From: a virus
Direction: 5' to 3' (one strand)
DNA length: 34,014 nucleotides
IMG/VR virus record: IMGVR_UViG_3300042922_000402
Location: 1-34,014 of that record
Part shown: piece after piece, positions 23,222-30,054 of the stretch
How the letters are laid out: the number at the start of each line of letters is the position of its first letter
Numbering within the stretch: position 1 is the stretch's first letter
Position numbers and translations under genes: made by a program
The notes under the pieces: model-generated
The model's input: the letters and a program-made list of their open reading frames with translations, nothing else
Told to the model about the DNA's origin: nothing
The model's database searches: none

Positions 23222-24661
23222 TCAAGCGTTAACTTCGATTTCCTCAATTCTCCACGTTTGTCCAACCTTAATTATGGTTATGCGCTTGAATATCTTCTGT
23301 ATCCTTACTTTTTGTTCGATATAACTCCAAGTGTTCCAGTCTTGCTTGAGATTCTTCAATTCCTCCACAATCTCCCCAAGTCTCCGTGTGTCTGTCTTTT
23401 GTTCATGCGGTAAGTCCGCGAGTTGTTGCTCCAGGATATCCACCCTCTGTTTCTCTTCGTCACGCAGTTGCACATAAATGTCAAAGTCAATATTTCCGGA
23501 TGACATGGCCTTGGCTAGTTTCATCTGTTTCTCTTTGGATTTCAGCAATTCTTTTTCAATACGTTTTCTCTCTTTTCCAACATCCGGTCTTTCCTCGTGA
23601 ATTTCTTTGTTCGGGTCAAAAGATTGGAAATCAAAGTGAATAGTGTCAAACACCAGCTTTGTTAGTTTGCGCTCGGATATGGTGGATGCTTCACAGGTTC
23701 CCGGATGCACTTTGCCGCGACAGAAATACAATCGGGTTGGGTTTTGACGTTCATTTTTTAGATTGGTATACCGACCATAGTAAGAGGATCCGCACATGCC
23801 ACACTTGACGATGGTGGAAAACGGAAAATCATAGCTGGATTGGCTCATTGTTTTCTCGCGGCGTCGGTTGATATAATCCTGTACTTTTAAAAAGATATCT
23901 CGTTCTACGATAGGTTCATGTGTGTTTTCGGCAAATATCCGTTGATCTTCTGGCAAGCTTTGCTGTTTCCAGTCGCTCATGCCGATATAAGCCGTGTTTC
24001 TCAATATTGTCGCAATGGTCTTGTGATACCATGTGACACCGCCAAGCGGAGCTGGTATTTGATCTTGCTCTAACCCTACACAAATTTTTATCTTCCCTGT
24101 ACCCATTAAAAATTCCCGAAATATCCTTCGCACAACCTCGGCTTTATCTTCATCGACGACCAGTTTCAAATTTTCCCCGCAGGTATACCCGTACGGCGGT
24201 GTAGGCGTGTTTCTGCCGCCTTGTCTGGCTCTAGCTTGCTGACCCAATATAACTCTCTCCCGGATCTTCTCGCGCTCTGCTTGGGCCATAGAGAGGCGGA
24301 TGGTGTACATCATAAATCCGTCCGGTGTAGAGGTGTCGATATCTTCGGTAATGCTGGCAAACTCGATCCCATTGGGTTTGAACGTCTCCTGCACCATCCT
24401 TAGACCGTCCAGGGTGTTCCGTGTAAGCCGATCCAGCTTCCAGATGACCAGCAGCTGAAACTTCTTATCCCGGGCGTCACGCATCATCTGTTGCAGTTTG
24501 GGACGATTGGTGTTTTTAGCGGAATAGCCATCATCAATATAGGTATCTACCAGTTCATGACCTTCGGATTTAATGTACTGTAAACATTGATTGACCTGTT
24601 CTTCCAAACTGTATACACTCTGCTCCTCTTTACTGATCCGCACATACAACGATGCTTTCAT
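23222..24661 (-). CDS. Large serine recombinase (phage integrase)
   Basis: 479 residues. The catalytic domain (1-145) has Ser10 in YVRISKEEQ and the LDRLTR arginine motif at 76-81. The recombinase domain follows (PPYGYTCGE, then DEDKAEVVRRIFREFL). A zinc ribbon has C287, C290, C314 and C323. A coiled coil is likely at about 355-420. Large serine integrases join attP and attB without host factors and need a directionality factor to excise. AGGAGG precedes the ATG. The gene is divergent from the LytTR-like gene and is transcribed away from the immunity region toward attP. All expected domains are present, so it is probably active. Confidence 0.95.
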   Translation of the reverse strand: MKASLYVRISKEEQSVYSLEEQVNQCLQYIKSEGHELVDTYIDDGYSAKNTNRPKLQQMMRDARDKKFQLLVIWKLDRLTRNTLDGLRMVQETFKPNGIEFASITEDIDTSTPDGFMMYTIRLSMAQAEREKIRERVILGQQARARQGGRNTPTPPYGYTCGENLKLVVDEDKAEVVRRIFREFLMGTGKIKICVGLEQDQIPAPLGGVTWYHKTIATILRNTAYIGMSDWKQQSLPEDQRIFAENTHEPIVERDIFLKVQDYINRRREKTMSQSSYDFPFSTIVKCGMCGSSYYGRYTNLKNERQNPTRLYFCRGKVHPGTCEASTISERKLTKLVFDTIHFDFQSFDPNKEIHEERPDVGKERKRIEKELLKSKEKQMKLAKAMSSGNIDFDIYVQLRDEEKQRVDILEQQLADLPHEQKTDTRRLGEIVEELKNLKQDWNTWSYIEQKVRIQKIFKRITIIKVGQTWRIEEIEVNA

Positions 24662-24720
24662 CGGTCTACCTCCTGTATAAATCTTTTCTCTGTTGGATAT
24701 ATCATAACTGAGGTGAAGTT

Positions 24721-25041
24721 ATGATACCAGTAGCGAATGAAGAAACGGGAGAAGTGACACATATTGACGAACGGGATATTTTGTTTCTGGTGGTCAAAAG
24801 AGGGACAACCTATTTTCACACCTGGAAAGGAACATACAGACGTATAAAGGGCGCAGAAGAATTCGCGGCGATCTATGAGCCGAAAGGATTCACCAGGGTA
24901 GACCGCCACATATTCGCGCAGGCCGATAAAATAACACGGCACGATAAATTGCTGCGAATTGCTTATTTTGATCACCCGGAATCTGAGTATCCCACTCAGG
25001 CGTGTTTCTTTGGAACTGAGTATGGTAAAAAATTGAAATAA
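24721..25041 (+). CDS. Stand-alone LytTR-like DNA-binding protein
   Basis: 106 residues. Residues about 10-85 fit a LytTR domain: THIDERDILFLVV, then YFHTWKGTYRRIKGAEEFA, and the signature GFTRVDRHIFAQADKI, close to the FIRVHRSYIVNLDKI consensus. LytTR domains bind direct repeats in promoters. There is no receiver or membrane domain. GAGGTGA precedes the ATG. It is divergent from the integrase with only 59 bases between, so control of the integrase or a role in excision is possible. Family call moderate. Confidence 0.65.
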   Translation: MIPVANEETGEVTHIDERDILFLVVKRGTTYFHTWKGTYRRIKGAEEFAAIYEPKGFTRVDRHIFAQADKITRHDKLLRIAYFDHPESEYPTQACFFGTEYGKKLK

Positions 25042-25297
25042 TGGTTCCAACACAGCGTACCGAAATCTTTGTCACAAACCTCTAAAGATATGCTATATTA
25101 TACCTATATCAACCAATTGTAATCGGTTTCAAAGTCACGGACTGAAATAGTCTGAACATTTCGAAGCTTTATAACGGAGGTGCTTAATACTTACGAAAAT
25201 GTCGAAAGTGTGTTGATTTAATAGTTCGATTATCACCCATAGGACATATTCCAATCAGGGGCGTGAGCAGTTATAATCTACTCACAGGGCCTTTTGA
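25042..25297. other. Gene-poor interval with a plus-strand promoter
   Basis: TTGTCA at 25069-25074 and an extended -10, TGC-TATATT, at 25091-25099 (19-base spacer) form a plausible plus-strand promoter. A GGAGGTG sequence near 25176 looks like a ribosome site but is not followed by a real reading frame. A hairpin at 25264-25285 (GTGAG with CTCAC) precedes GGGCCTTTTGAT, a weak terminator at best. The interval may make a short RNA of about 190 bases or be what is left after a gene was lost. Confidence 0.4.
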
Positions 25298-25510
25298 TCA
25301 GTCAATATAACGCTCATGTAAATCTTCCATTTTGCAACCGAGGAAATAAGCAGTGTGCGCTGCTTGCTCGTAGCTGAGTTTCTTCTTATTGTTTGCAACT
25401 CTGGAAATGAAGGATTGGTACATGCCAAGGTATTCCGCCAATTCCTCCTGCGTTTTGTTGGCCTCCTGTAATCGTCTGATCAAAAGGCTCCCCCCGATGT
25501 GGAGAGCCAT
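25298..25510 (-). CDS. XRE-family transcriptional regulator
   Basis: 70 residues, a single Cro/CI-type helix-turn-helix at about 8-62 (IRRLQEANKTQEELAEYLGM, then YQSFISRVANNKKKLSYEQA) and no other domain. AGAGGT lies seven bases before the ATG. It is the last gene of the minus-strand immunity operon, after a secreted protein. A 12-bp perfect inverted repeat lies at its stop (25290-25301) and within its first codons (25476-25487). It may help maintain lysogeny or regulate the integrase region. Confidence 0.82.
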   Translation of the reverse strand: MALHIGGSLLIRRLQEANKTQEELAEYLGMYQSFISRVANNKKKLSYEQAAHTAYFLGCKMEDLHERYID

Positions 25511-25545
25511 AGGTAATACCTCTCAAAATTTTTTTACATAAAAAC

Positions 25546-25559
25546 AGAACATACATTCC
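25546..25559. promoter_or_regulatory. SOS (LexA/DinR) box-like site
   Basis: AGAACATACATTCC matches 12 of 14 positions of the Gram-positive LexA consensus CGAACRNRYGTTYC. It lies upstream of the minus-strand XRE gene at 25510. A damage-responsive lysogenic gene would fit, but a single near-match of this length can arise by chance. Confidence 0.25.
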
Positions 25560-25609
25560 TATTTATTAATTTTCGTGTTAATATTAGTTTTGCGGATATA
25601 GCAAAAGTA

Positions 25610-26482
25610 TTACTTTAGTTTTTGGACTTTCACTTTCTTTTCTATACCATCTACTACCATTATGTAATTTGATCCATCTTTATAAATTGTTACTTTTGGA
25701 TTGTACTTATAAGAATAGTGATAAGTGTAGTCAATTTGTTCCCATATCTGACCATTTTGAAGTTTGAATAATTTACCATTATCAAAACCTTCAAAATCTC
25801 CGTCAATCTTTGATTCAACAATATTAGATTCGCTTACTGACGATGTGTTTATCTGAGACAGTCCGAATTGAATAGGATCTCTAAACCCATTTATTGGAGT
25901 CCATGTCCATGCTTTCTTGTAATAATCTTCTATCGAACTGTATTCCATTATTTTCTTGGCATACATTGTTGGGATGCTGAAAAATCCCATATATGAATTA
26001 CCATAATAAATATTAACAAACACTATTTCTGCATCTGTATCAACATGTAATTCACTAGCGCTAGCGATATTATTTAAATTCGATACAATATCATCACTAA
26101 TGACTGTGTCAACAGATATATATGGACCAAGATCAGTAACAATATATTTAACGTTAGAAGAGTTATATTTCTTAGAGTTTTCATTCTTTTTTGCCATTAA
26201 TTCTCGCAATGTAGAGTTGCTAAAATTTTTTGAGTAAATACTAGCTGTATAAGTATTATTATCCCAATAAACTGTTGAACCAAGGGATTCAGAAACATCC
26301 CTAATTGGAATTAGTGTTGTTCCGTCGTAAATTATGGCCGGAACTTCTCCATTAACTTCTTTACCATCGACGGTAATCTTTACTATTGGATTTCCTTTAT
26401 AATCCCCATTAATGCTTGAAGCGCTTACGGTTCCGGCTATCAAAGTAGAGAGGAGGAGTACCGCGGCTATTTTCTTTTTCAT
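25610..26482 (-). CDS. Secreted protein with copper-amine-oxidase-type stalk domain
   Basis: 290 residues. A signal peptide covers about residues 1-22 (KKK, a hydrophobic core, then SASS). Residues about 31-87 (VKITVDGKEVNGEVPAIIYD, TLIPIRDVSESLGSTVYWD) match the Cu-amine-oxidase N-terminal/stalk domain, a cell-surface module found in many Paenibacillus proteins. The remaining 200 residues are Y/N/S-rich and unassigned. The gene is markedly AT-rich. It lies between the repressor and a second XRE gene on the same strand, so it is probably made in lysogens. GGTGA precedes the ATG. Function unknown; the stalk domain alone is not an oxidase. Confidence 0.85.
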   Translation of the reverse strand: MKKKIAAVLLLSTLIAGTVSASSINGDYKGNPIVKITVDGKEVNGEVPAIIYDGTTLIPIRDVSESLGSTVYWDNNTYTASIYSKNFSNSTLRELMAKKNENSKKYNSSNVKYIVTDLGPYISVDTVISDDIVSNLNNIASASELHVDTDAEIVFVNIYYGNSYMGFFSIPTMYAKKIMEYSSIEDYYKKAWTWTPINGFRDPIQFGLSQINTSSVSESNIVESKIDGDFEGFDNGKLFKLQNGQIWEQIDYTYHYSYKYNPKVTIYKDGSNYIMVVDGIEKKVKVQKLK

Positions 26483-26610
26483 AGTTTCACCTATACATAG
26501 TTCCAGATCGGTTCCGGGATTTTACTACAACAGAGGGACGGTGTTAGTTAATGGAAGACGCAGAGGGAAAAAGAGTTGATGACCGACAGACAAACGAAAC
26601 GGAAAACAAG

Positions 26611-26970
26611 TTACTTTCCATCCTTACCTCGTGCGATCCGGAGCAAATCGAAAGCGTCAGAGAGCATCTTCTGGAACAAGGGATCTTGGGTGGATAACCC
26701 AAGTTTTTTTGCTTCTTCTTCAATTAACCTTATTGTTGTAACGCTGTCATTCTTCACTTCCTGGGAATCCTTGTGCTCCTCACCAAGAAGAAAACTTACT
26801 TCCACTTCCAGCGCTTCGCATATATCCTTCAATTCATCTGATCGAACTGGCCTTTGTCCCAATTCAATTCGGTTGAATACACTGGGGCTTATTCCAACCT
26901 TCTGAGCAAGTTTCTTTTGTGGCCACCCCTTCCTTTCCCTGAGCCTCCTTATTTTCTCGCCTATTTCCAA
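26611..26970 (-). CDS. CI-like phage repressor (XRE family)
   Basis: 119 residues. An XRE helix-turn-helix fills residues about 7-62 (IRRLRERKGWPQKKLAQKVG, ISPSVFNRIELGQRPVRSDE, LCEALEVEVSFLLG-like end). The C-terminal 50 residues are helical, with no LexA-type protease domain, so inactivation is likely through the antirepressor. The start is TTG at 26970 after GAGGAGG. It is divergent from the Cro-like gene across a control region with four 17-bp operators. The first of these lies over its own promoter, so it can control its own level. Confidence 0.88.
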   Translation of the reverse strand: MEIGEKIRRLRERKGWPQKKLAQKVGISPSVFNRIELGQRPVRSDELKDICEALEVEVSFLLGEEHKDSQEVKNDSVTTIRLIEEEAKKLGLSTQDPLFQKMLSDAFDLLRIARGKDGK

Positions 26971-27002
26971 AATTTTTCCTCCTCAAATGAAATCTACTAT
27001 CA

Positions 27003-27030
27003 ATTATAAACAAATTTCTAAAAACGAAAA
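27003..27030 (-). promoter_or_regulatory. Repressor promoter (P_RM-like) overlapped by operator O1
   Basis: On the minus strand a perfect TATAAT (27008 to 27003) leads into the CI-like gene. The -35 region near 27026-27031 is weak. The operator-like sequence ATTTCTAAAAACGAAAA at 27014-27030 (3 mismatches to the others) fills the spacer, so a bound regulator would block or tune this promoter. Confidence 0.6.
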
Positions 27031-27117
27031 TTTTTCTTTCTAAAACAGAAATTTTATTGTTGACATTTCTAAAACAGAAATGTATAGTGAAATCACAAGG
27101 ATTTCTAAAACAGAAAT
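27014..27117. repeat. Operator array: four copies of a 17-bp near-palindrome
   Basis: ATTTCTAAAACAGAAAT occurs perfectly at 27065-27081 and 27101-27117, with one mismatch at 27036-27052 and three at 27014-27030. The half-sites ATTTCT and AGAAAT form a dyad. Gaps between copies are 5, 12 and 19 bases. These are almost certainly the binding sites of the CI-like and Cro-like proteins. A fifth copy with one mismatch lies outside this array, at 27342-27358. Confidence 0.85.
27060..27088 (+). promoter_or_regulatory. Early promoter (P_R-like) with an operator in its spacer
   Basis: TTGACA at 27060-27065 and TATAGT at 27083-27088 are 17 bases apart, a near-consensus promoter. A perfect operator copy (27065-27081) lies exactly between the two boxes, and another (27101-27117) lies just after the expected start of transcription. 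Binding would shut the promoter completely. It drives the Cro-like gene and probably the whole early operon. Confidence 0.85.
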
Positions 27118-27134
27118 GGAAGGCGGTGAACAAT

Positions 27135-27362
27135 GTGACTACACTGGACCTGGCTAAAATCAAGCGCCGTAGAAAAGAAATGCGTATAAATCAACAAGAA
27201 ATGGCAGAAATGCTGGGTTTTAAGAACGCCTCTACTTACTGCAAGTACGAGAATGGCGATTACACTTTTGATGCCAATCATGTTCCAATCATTGCAAAGG
27301 CGCTTAAATTCAAAGTTTCCGAGATTTTTTTTGAAGAAATAATTTCTAAAACAGCAATTTGA
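27135..27362 (+). CDS. Cro-like XRE regulator
   Basis: 75 residues from GTG 27135, preceded by GGCGGTGA; the frame is open further upstream but that part is operator and promoter sequence. A helix-turn-helix fills about 7-60 (IKRRRKEMRINQQEMAEMLG, KNASTYCKYENGDYTFDANH). It is the first gene from the early promoter and divergent from the CI-like gene, the classic Cro position. Its last codons (ISKTAI) are encoded by a fifth operator copy at 27342-27358. Confidence 0.82.
   Translation: MTTLDLAKIKRRRKEMRINQQEMAEMLGFKNASTYCKYENGDYTFDANHVPIIAKALKFKVSEIFFEEIISKTAI
27342..27358. promoter_or_regulatory. Fifth operator copy inside the Cro-like gene end
   Basis: ATTTCTAAAACAGCAAT differs by one base from the perfect operators and lies 241 bases beyond the fourth copy. 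It covers the last codons of the Cro-like gene, immediately before the antirepressor's ribosome site. A protein bound here could act as a roadblock or loop to the main operator array. Confidence 0.6.
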
Positions 27363-27375
27363 AGGAGGTATTACA

Positions 27376-28122
27376 ATGAACGAAATTTTTAATTTCGACG
27401 GAGTGCAAGTTCGCACAATTGTGAAAGATGGGGAGCCATGGTTTGTTCTGAAAGACGTATGCGATGTTCTTGGACTACGTTCTCCAGATGTAAGAGCAAG
27501 GCTGCATGGCGATGTGGTTTCAAACCACACCGTGAAAGACTCATTAGGAAGAGACAATTCAGCAACCATCATCAACGAAGACGGACTTTACGACGTAATC
27601 CTGGAATCCCGCAAGCCGGAGGCCAAAGCATTCCGCAAATGGATTACGTCCGAAGTCCTGCCCTCCATCCGCAAGCACGGTGCCTACATGACACCGGAAG
27701 CACTCTTCACAGCATTAAGCACCCCTGACGGCATGATCCAAATCCTCACCCGGTTAAAAGACGAACAGACCGCACGAGCTGCAGCAGAAGCGAAGATTCT
27801 GACAGATAAGCCTAAAGTCGCTTTATACGATGTGGCTATGAATGCAGGAAACAACAAGGCCGTTGGAACAGTGGCTAAAATGCTGGGTTATGGACGGAAC
27901 AAACTATTTGAACTGCTTCGGGAAGAAAAGATTCTTCGGTACAACAACGAACCGTACCAATCTTTCATTGATCGTGGGTATTTTGAACTTCGACTTTATC
28001 CTATCCCACATACTAACGGCGAGATTGAAAACAAAACACAACCGATGGTGACACCAAAAGGAATTGATTTCATTCACAAACTTCTGTTGAAGAAGGGGAT
28101 TGTACAAGAGGTGACATCATGA
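27376..28122 (+). CDS. Phage antirepressor (Bro-N plus KilAC/ANT domains)
   Basis: 248 residues. Residues 1-105 are a Bro-N domain (VRTIVKDGEPWFVLKDVCDV, LGLRSPDVRARL, AFRKWITSEVLPSIRKHGAY). Residues about 135-245 are a KilAC/ANT domain (YDVAMNAGNNKAVGTVAKML, YGRNKLFELLREEKIL, VTPKGIDFIHKLLLKKG). Such proteins bind or displace the prophage repressor and trigger induction. AAGGAGG lies at the right distance before the ATG. It is the second gene of the early operon, directly behind an operator copy, so the repressor can control its own antagonist. Family assignment is firm. Confidence 0.92.
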   Translation: MNEIFNFDGVQVRTIVKDGEPWFVLKDVCDVLGLRSPDVRARLHGDVVSNHTVKDSLGRDNSATIINEDGLYDVILESRKPEAKAFRKWITSEVLPSIRKHGAYMTPEALFTALSTPDGMIQILTRLKDEQTARAAAEAKILTDKPKVALYDVAMNAGNNKAVGTVAKMLGYGRNKLFELLREEKILRYNNEPYQSFIDRGYFELRLYPIPHTNGEIENKTQPMVTPKGIDFIHKLLLKKGIVQEVTS

Positions 28123-28253
28123 CAACAAAAACTCTTATCTTCCGACCTGATGAATCCGGCAAAATCACCGCCACTATCACCGAAGCCCTTGTCATGGAAT
28201 ACGCCAGAACCGTACCGGATGCAGGGAAAAAGAAAACAGACAAATCCGCATGA
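28119..28253 (+). CDS. Small early protein, hypothetical
   Basis: 44 residues starting in an ATGA overlap with the antirepressor stop; GAGGTGACATC provides the ribosome site. The product begins MTTKTLIFRPDESGKITATI and ends in a lysine-rich tail. It has no membrane segment or cysteines. The tight coupling supports a real gene. Function unknown. Confidence 0.55.
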   Translation: MTTKTLIFRPDESGKITATITEALVMEYARTVPDAGKKKTDKSA

Positions 28254-28313
28254 TGAATATTTTACCAGAAACCACTATTTAATGCTCTAAATAATCCGTA
28301 AAGGAGGATAAAC

Positions 28314-28985
28314 ATGGTACACGGGAAGATAAATCGCAACATGAAATACGCCGGATTGCTCATGATTTTGACTTGGGTTGTCATTGTCGGGGTTGTGCTG
28401 TTATTCGTATCAACAGGAAATGGGTACGCGGATCGGCCATCAGAAGAGGAGCGTATCCAATCCCTATCTCCAGTCATCGGGGAAAGCGTGGTGTACATCG
28501 ACACACTAGGCCAAAGCGGTACAGGGTTTTTCATAGCACCGAAAACTATTCTAACCAATCAACATGTGGTGGCTAAAGCGGGAGAAACCGTATTTGTAAA
28601 AGTAGGGGATCGGAATGTAGAGGCCAAGGTTGGGTATCGGGAAGAAATGTGGGACTTGGCTATCTTGACCACAGAGGTTGAGGGCAATCCTCTCACACTA
28701 GCAAGAAAGAATCCCTCCATTGGTACTACAGTGGTCACATTGGGATTCCCCAAAGTGTTTGGCCTGACGGTCTCCAGAGGCATCGTATCCGGCAATTGGA
28801 ACAGCTACATGATCATGGATATGGCGATTAACTCCGGCAACAGCGGAGGCCCTTTGGTCAATCTCATAGGGGAAGTAGTCGGCGTGGTAACAGCTTCCGG
28901 CAAGGATGCTCAAGGAATCGGAGCTGCGGTATCCATTGAAGATGTAAAGCAATTCTTGCAACGCGGTGGCGTGTCCATCAACTAA
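28314..28985 (+). CDS. Membrane-anchored trypsin-like (HtrA-type) serine protease
   Basis: 223 residues. A membrane anchor spans about 11-33, followed by a short linker. The protease domain has the full triad: H84 in TNQHVVA, D114 in MWDLAIL and S177 in NSGNSGGPL. It matches HtrA/DegP proteases but lacks a PDZ domain; the catalytic domain would be outside the membrane. AAAGGAGG precedes the ATG. It lies in the early operon after the antirepressor, with a 60-base gap that may hold a weak promoter. It could cleave host surface proteins, act in superinfection exclusion or process a phage product. Substrate unknown. Confidence 0.9.
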   Translation: MVHGKINRNMKYAGLLMILTWVVIVGVVLLFVSTGNGYADRPSEEERIQSLSPVIGESVVYIDTLGQSGTGFFIAPKTILTNQHVVAKAGETVFVKVGDRNVEAKVGYREEMWDLAILTTEVEGNPLTLARKNPSIGTTVVTLGFPKVFGLTVSRGIVSGNWNSYMIMDMAINSGNSGGPLVNLIGEVVGVVTASGKDAQGIGAAVSIEDVKQFLQRGGVSIN

Positions 28986-29063
28986 AATAATCATCCATCC
29001 ACTAAACATCGCGCCTTATCCACACCAAACGTTGCTCCCGGATGAACAAAGGGAGAGATAAAC

Positions 29064-29195
29064 ATGAAAGTACGCATCAACGGCCAAGAGATCGACAATG
29101 TACATCGGCTGGAAGTCATCAATCACGAGGTATCCAACACTGAGGCAATCGCCGTAGTCATGATCCTGCTTGCGATGGGATGGTGGTTACTGTGA
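29064..29195 (+). CDS. Small C-tail-anchored protein, hypothetical
   Basis: 43 residues with a polar first half (MKVRINGQEIDNVHRLEVIN) and a hydrophobic C-terminal segment (EAIAVVMILLAMGWWLL). AAAGGGAGAG precedes the ATG. The stop overlaps the next start (GTGA). It looks like a small tail-anchored membrane protein. No family is recognised. Confidence 0.6.
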   Translation: MKVRINGQEIDNVHRLEVINHEVSNTEAIAVVMILLAMGWWLL

Positions 29196-29440
29196 TCGGA
29201 GTCGCCGCAATCCATAGACGTTTAGCCGAGTTGCAGCTGAAAGCCACTAAGTTAGGCGGATGGAACAAGCTTGATCCGCTGGACCAAACCGACTTGCACC
29301 ATTGTCTCCGGCATAACGCCAGCATGATACAGCGATTGGATGAACTCAAACAACTCTCCTATATAGCGTACTGTGCAGGGGATATCAATTGGCATCATGA
29401 GATATGCAGGGAGATTGAAAAGCAAGAGGACAAATTCTGA
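29192..29440 (+). CDS. Small early protein, hypothetical (DUF-type)
   Basis: 82 residues from GTG 29192, which overlaps the previous stop by four bases; an in-frame ATG at 29180 is possible but lies inside the preceding gene. The product is helical (AAIHRRLAELQLKATKLGGW, HHCLRHNASMIQRLDELKQL, WHHEICREIEKQE), typical of small phage early proteins between antirepressor and recombination genes. Function unknown. Confidence 0.6.
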   Translation: MIGVAAIHRRLAELQLKATKLGGWNKLDPLDQTDLHHCLRHNASMIQRLDELKQLSYIAYCAGDINWHHEICREIEKQEDKF

Positions 29441-29453
29441 GGAGGATGAAATC

Positions 29454-29612
29454 ATGAAAACTTTTATCGAAAATTATAATGGCGCAAAACTCTACTGGGT
29501 TGGATATGGATACAACGCAGTTTGCTTTACTCACCCGAAATGTGATTGGCCGAATGAATTTGATTCAAAGCAGGATGCAATGGCAGCTGTTGACAAACTC
29601 GTTTCAAAATAA
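29454..29612 (+). CDS. Small early protein, hypothetical
   Basis: 52 residues; GAGGAGGATG ribosome site before ATG 29454, which is preferred to a longer in-frame start upstream. Aromatic-rich (YNGAKLYWVGYGYNAVCFTH) with an AMAAVDKL helix at the end. It resembles small phage proteins of a split beta-alpha shape. No function assigned. Confidence 0.6.
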   Translation: MKTFIENYNGAKLYWVGYGYNAVCFTHPKCDWPNEFDSKQDAMAAVDKLVSK

Positions 29613-29626
29613 CAGGAGGGATTTAC

Positions 29627-29800
29627 ATGCTTGAAAATCAGATGTTACAGCCGCAATACCGCTATCCCATCATGGAAGTACCTGTAACCTGGACCACCAC
29701 CTGCTGTGATGTATGCGGCATGTATGAGGCTACGGTACAGTTCCGGCAGACTAAGTTGTGCGACAAGTGTGCATCTGAGGAGGGAATTAAGCTGTTATGA
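29627..29800 (+). CDS. Small zinc-ribbon protein
   Basis: 57 residues with two CxxC-type pairs, CCDVCG near residues 26-31 and LCDKC near 44-48, forming a typical four-cysteine zinc ribbon. AGGAGGG precedes the ATG. The stop overlaps the next start by four bases. Small zinc-ribbon proteins are common in phage early operons and often bind nucleic acid or partner proteins. Specific role unknown. Confidence 0.65.
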   Translation: MLENQMLQPQYRYPIMEVPVTWTTTCCDVCGMYEATVQFRQTKLCDKCASEEGIKLL

Positions 29801-30054
29801 GGCCTCTTGCGAATACAGAACCCAACACCGCAGCCAACACCATGTATGAATGGGTAGTAGACACCGAATGCGACCGACACTTCATTTGGTCCGCCAGCAG
29901 CCTGGAAACACTCGCAGCAAGAGTAACCGAAAAAGGCTACCGCATGAAGTTTGTCATGGAACTGTCAGAGTACGAGGATATGCAAGACATGGAACAACGG
30001 AAGATGAACGAGGAGATCAAGAAGCATGTAGAGGGAGGGAACAGCGCAGCATGA
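29797..30054 (+). CDS. Small early protein, hypothetical
   Basis: 85 residues starting in an ATGA overlap. A first part with W, C and H residues (YEWVVDTECDRHFIWSASSL) is followed by a charged helical end (EYEDMQDMEQRKMNEEIKKH). Its stop overlaps the next start by four bases, so three genes in a row are coupled. No family is recognised. Confidence 0.6.
   Translation: MRPLANTEPNTAANTMYEWVVDTECDRHFIWSASSLETLAARVTEKGYRMKFVMELSEYEDMQDMEQRKMNEEIKKHVEGGNSAA

Noticed and set aside
24658-25053. Minus-strand 131-codon frame upstream of the integrase
   Set aside because: It is antisense to the LytTR-like gene and has no credible start. The LytTR frame has both a motif and a ribosome site.
25180-25221. 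Small plus-strand gene after GGAGGTG
   Set aside because: The only in-frame products are 5 or 13 residues, and one start lies within the ribosome site. Recorded only as an orphan ribosome site.
26551-26697. Plus-strand 48-codon acidic reading frame beside the repressor
   Set aside because: Most of it is antisense to the CI-like repressor and its ribosome site is poor. Its protein-like composition is probably a shadow.
27014-27117. CRISPR-like array
   Set aside because: Repeats are only 17 bp and the gaps (5, 12, 19 bases) are far too short for spacers. The copies are operators over promoters.
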